From Muribaculaceae bacterium (GTDB lineage: Bacteria > Bacteroidota > Bacteroidia > Bacteroidales > Muribaculaceae), in contig JAFLTJ010000014.1 in the NCBI GenBank assembly GCA_022510465.1, forward strand, positions 1-42,130: a stretch of DNA of 42,130 nt, in the 5' to 3' direction. The notes under the pieces were generated by a model, which was given only the letters and a program-made list of their open reading frames with translations, was not told the origin of the DNA and did no database searches. Below, piece after piece: positions 38,957-42,130 of this stretch. The first letter of the stretch is position 1. Every line of letters starts with the position of its first letter. A program made the translations under genes and the position numbers.

Positions 38957-40903
38957 ATGAGAAATATAAGGATATTATACAGTCTTGTTTTGCTTTTGAT
39001 GAGCTCGGCGGCGCTGACGTCGTGTGTTGACGAGCCGCTTGTCAAGGATGGCGCTGACGGCGAGCCTCATTTTGACGGATATTCGATAAACGTTACGTTG
39101 ACGCTGGACCCGATGGGCGGTACGCGCGACTCGCAGGACCCGCTACTGACGTTAGAGAATTATATCAATCCGGAGTTGCTGCGCATATTGTTTTTTGATT
39201 ACCAGGAGCGTTTTTTGTTTGAGTCAAAGAGCCGCTGGGTGAAGAAACTTAACACTAACGGCGACTACTCGAGCTGGCTTGTATCGGTTCCGTTCTACCA
39301 GGTTGGAAATGACAATGTTCAGGACCCGGACCATAATTATGACTGGAAATGGGATGAAATCAGAACGTTGATGAAAGAGCATCCCTTTAAGGTTGTTGTT
39401 ATGGCCAATCGCCCGACGACTGAGTGCTATCCTGACTTGGCAAAGGAGGCCGGCCTTGGCGGAGGCGGAACTAAGGATTTTGAAAACTCGGGACCTAACT
39501 GGACTCGAGATGACACGGGTGTTAAAAAGCTGATTGACTTGCACCACACGCAGTGGGACCCGATTTATAGTGATAAGGGTTACATGGGTGAAGGAGCTTC
39601 CGAAAATTATTATGATTTTATTTCGGAACGCGGTCCCGTTCCTGCCGTTCAAGCAAGTTTGCCGGAAACGCGCCGCTTGCAGATGAGCTCGACGACGAGC
39701 TGGGTTGACCATGGGCCGACGTTTACGGATGATGGCGAAAAGGATGGCAATGGAAACCGCTATTGGCGTTTGCCTGACGAGAATTATCCAATCCCGATGT
39801 ATGGCGTGCAGGATTTTGACGCGCTGACAAACTGGGAGGAGGGTGTTCCGTTTGACCTGTCGGACCCGACAAACTCGTATGACCCCGATTATAAAACGTA
39901 TAGGTCGATAGCGCTGTTGCGGTCGGTTGTGAAGCTGGAGCTGCTGATAGATAAGGATTTGGGCAGTATCAGCTATATAGGGCATAAGTACCCCAATGTG
40001 TATGCGCGATGTGAGCCGATGGATGTTTGGACACCGACGGATGAGCTGTGGGCCGAGGACCACGAGGGATTGTGCGACATGGATTGTATTATGGCCTATG
40101 GCGCGATATCAAACAAAAATGAGACGAATCAGACTGAAAATTCTAATGCTGCGAGGACATATTTCAGGAAAAAAATGAGTTGGTTCTTCGGAAGATGGAT
40201 GATGGAGGGTCCGGATGGGGAGCCACGATGGAAGTTTGGCGAGGAGCACAAGGAGAAATATGGTTATACGGTTGACTTCAGTATGGACCAGGTGCCTGAG
40301 GGGCCTTATCCGCGAATATTTAACCCGGTAACGCAGCGAAACGGTAATGTGCGAGTTGGCAATAAGAATGAACGCTCAATGTATTACACGGATAATTATT
40401 ATCATTATGTGGTCTACACGGGCGAGCGAAATATGAACCATCCATCTTATCTGTATGCTTTGGCGGGTGACGGCTCGGGCGGCAGCGGCCAGTCGGTGAC
40501 GATGTCGTGGGTGGTTGCGATTGGTGAGGATGTGTATAATATTCCGATAAAGGATTTTAATAATTCGAATGCTTATTTGTATAAGTATTCCGGTTATACC
40601 GGCGAAAATGCGATAACGCTTACGGATGTAAAAGAGGATGCGGTAGAGCTGGCTGGTAAAGAGAAGGACCACAAGGTGCCAAACAACCGCGTTACGTATG
40701 ACTATCAAAAGGATGTGTATAGCGCCCCGTATAATGAGGAGGTGCTGCCGTGGCCGTTGGTGAGAAACCACGTTTACAGGATAGTTATCGGGGGAAGCGG
40801 AGCTCCGTTTGACAACGGGACTCGCTCGGGAAAACGGCAAGCGCCTGTGCTTAAGGTGGTGTCGTCGGAGAACCGGAGTAGCAGGAGTATTAAGTTTAAG
40901 TGA
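38957..40903 (+). CDS. Fimbrial accessory/tip-like lipoprotein
   Basis: 648 aa; lipobox AALTSC; GGTR at residues 54-57; C-terminal LPWPLVRNHVYRIVIGG typical of fimbrillin-like proteins. Confidence 0.6.
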   Translation: MRNIRILYSLVLLLMSSAALTSCVDEPLVKDGADGEPHFDGYSINVTLTLDPMGGTRDSQDPLLTLENYINPELLRILFFDYQERFLFESKSRWVKKLNTNGDYSSWLVSVPFYQVGNDNVQDPDHNYDWKWDEIRTLMKEHPFKVVVMANRPTTECYPDLAKEAGLGGGGTKDFENSGPNWTRDDTGVKKLIDLHHTQWDPIYSDKGYMGEGASENYYDFISERGPVPAVQASLPETRRLQMSSTTSWVDHGPTFTDDGEKDGNGNRYWRLPDENYPIPMYGVQDFDALTNWEEGVPFDLSDPTNSYDPDYKTYRSIALLRSVVKLELLIDKDLGSISYIGHKYPNVYARCEPMDVWTPTDELWAEDHEGLCDMDCIMAYGAISNKNETNQTENSNAARTYFRKKMSWFFGRWMMEGPDGEPRWKFGEEHKEKYGYTVDFSMDQVPEGPYPRIFNPVTQRNGNVRVGNKNERSMYYTDNYYHYVVYTGERNMNHPSYLYALAGDGSGGSGQSVTMSWVVAIGEDVYNIPIKDFNNSNAYLYKYSGYTGENAITLTDVKEDAVELAGKEKDHKVPNNRVTYDYQKDVYSAPYNEEVLPWPLVRNHVYRIVIGGSGAPFDNGTRSGKRQAPVLKVVSSENRSSRSIKFK

Positions 40904-40906
40904 ATA

Positions 40907-40939
40907 AAGGGGCCGTTTCGCGAAAGTGGGGCGGCCCTT
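40907..40939 (+). terminator. Hairpin after the fimbrial operon
   Basis: aaggggccg ... cggcccttg, about 8-bp stem with one G.U, immediately after the last fimbrial stop; weak U tract. Confidence 0.4.
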
Positions 40940-40986
40940 GATATTCGAGGCGGGGAGGCGGGAGGGGGCAGGCGTGAGGTAGGTGC

Positions 40987-41026
40987 GCAGGCCTGGAGCC
41001 CTGCTTTCCGGGCTGACGCGGCGTGG
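40987..41026 (+). repeat. REP-like palindromic unit, related to 37-93
   Basis: ccgggctgacgcggcgt (41008-41024) is the exact reverse complement of 73-89; preceding gcaggcctggagccctgcttt resembles 37-57. Confidence 0.6.
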
Positions 41027-41062
41027 TGGGAGGTATCTGCGTGTTAGTTACCGTGGGGAGTA

Positions 41063-41079
41063 GCACCCCGCCGGGGTGC
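41063..41079 (+). repeat. Short perfect palindrome
   Basis: gcacccc-gcc-ggggtgc, 7-bp arms and 3-nt loop. Confidence 0.6.
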
Positions 41080-41122
41080 GATGTCGTATAGTAGCGCTGA
41101 TCCCCGCACGTCGCTCGTGAAG

Positions 41123-42130
41123 TGAACCCAAAAAGTTGGACTGGTTATTACTATGTTTTACTAATGCGGTAAATCGTTTTCGGAGGCTTTTGTCGGCAAA
41201 ACTGATGTGGGACTCGATGTCCCACTCAGTTTTAACCAATGCGTATAAAACGTATCATCGGCTTTTGTCGGCATTGCAAAGTTAGCAATAATCTTCGAAA
41301 CCATTCTCACGTCTGTACTGATAAGGCGATTTATAACCTAAAGAGGATTTTAATCTTTCCTCATTATAATACCTTCCATACTCTTGAAGAATTACCTTTA
41401 ATTCCTCCAGCGTGTTGACTGCCTCAATCTTTATAGTTTCAACCTTGAAGGTTCCAAAGAAACTTTCCATTAATGCGTTATCATAACAATTGCCACGATG
41501 AGACATGCTTTGGAGTATGTTGTGGGAGGTGATGAAATCGTGGTATCTCACTGTCCTGTAAAGTATTCCCTGGTCAGAGTGGATAAGCATATTGTCAAGT
41601 TGATTCAATATGTTGTCGGGTATATTGTCAAACATTGACATCACAAGATCCGTGTTGTTCTTTAAGGAAAATACCATGGATATTACACTTCCGTCGTATA
41701 GATCCAATATGGCGGAAACATAAACTTTTTGTCTTCCCACATAAAATTCAGTTACATCGGTAACTCCCTTCGTAAAAGGCTTTTCAGCCTTAAACTCCCG
41801 ATTCAATATGTTTGGAGAGGCTGCCAACTCCGGAGACGGCTTGGAGATCCCTTTCCTTTTCTGCCTTATTTTACATACCAGATTCTCTTGCTTCATAAGT
41901 TTACGGACGGTCTTGTGATTGACAACCATATGTTCATTACGCAATGCTGCTGTAAGTCGTCTGTAGCCATATCTGCCCTTATGTCTGTGAAACAAATTTT
42001 TTAAACGGACTCTTATATCGGCATACTTGTCTCGATTCCCCTTCAAGCGGTAATAATAAGTGCTGCGAGCCATTCCTGCCACTTTCAACATTGTTGGCAG
42101 TCCATATTCCGGCTCTAATGCATGAATGGC
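41123..42130 (-). mobile_element. IS3-family insertion sequence (IS150-like), truncated by the window edge
   Basis: Terminal tgaacccaaaaagttggac at 41123 resembles IS3-family ends; encloses an OrfB transposase. Confidence 0.75.
41282..42130 (-). CDS. IS3-family transposase OrfB (DDE), 5' end beyond the window
   Basis: HTH_21-like region, DDE residues in VTDVTEFYVG, LIHSDQGILYRT and ALMESFFGTFKVE. Frame stays open upstream of the listed M (42091) to the edge: AIHALEPEYGLPTMLKVAGMARSTYYYRLK. Confidence 0.92.
   Translation of the reverse strand, partial: AIHALEPEYGLPTMLKVAGMARSTYYYRLKGNRDKYADIRVRLKNLFHRHKGRYGYRRLTAALRNEHMVVNHKTVRKLMKQENLVCKIRQKRKGISKPSPELAASPNILNREFKAEKPFTKGVTDVTEFYVGRQKVYVSAILDLYDGSVISMVFSLKNNTDLVMSMFDNIPDNILNQLDNMLIHSDQGILYRTVRYHDFITSHNILQSMSHRGNCYDNALMESFFGTFKVETIKIEAVNTLEELKVILQEYGRYYNEERLKSSLGYKSPYQYRRENGFEDYC

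Noticed and set aside
41048-41239. 63-aa minus-strand ORF (MVKTEWDIES...TPAGCYSPR)
   Set aside because: Crosses the IS boundary and two palindromes; better explained as repeat DNA.
1-42130. CRISPR array, tRNA or rRNA genes
   Set aside because: No regularly spaced short repeats and no recognisable tRNA/rRNA sequence was seen on reading through; a tRNAscan/CRISPR finder run would be decisive.

Overview
The window looks like chromosomal DNA from a Bacteroidota/Bacteroidales member. This rests on TAnnTTTG-type -7 boxes, A-rich leaders without strong Shine-Dalgarno sequences, Mfa1/Mfa2-type fimbriae, DUF5689/DUF3575/DUF3868-type proteins, and lipoproteins with early Cys. Main blocks: (1) a leftward four-gene operon (8274->99) encoding a secreted EEP-fold nuclease/phosphatase, a TonB-dependent receptor, and two lipoproteins built from DUF5689-like plus tandem DUF6359/YhcR-OB-like repeats. 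I read it as a candidate nucleic-acid capture and uptake system, and it is the headline candidate. (2) A housekeeping block: rlmN, a THUMP rRNA methyltransferase, purD, an unknown membrane protein, pdxB and trmD, with a convergent formate/nitrite transporter. (3) A galacturonate/pectin catabolic cluster: GH43, pectinesterase, uxaB, uxaA, uxaC and an MFS transporter. (4) folD, ffh, panD, panC and rsgA. (5) A six-gene type V (Mfa-like) fimbrial operon behind a G8 tract and a consensus promoter. (6) REP-like palindromic repeats next to an IS3-family element cut off by the window edge. Noncoding candidates include a compact leftward sRNA-like unit at about 15944-16022 and a structured leader at 9570-9622. 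All family names come from reading motifs by eye. No database search was run.
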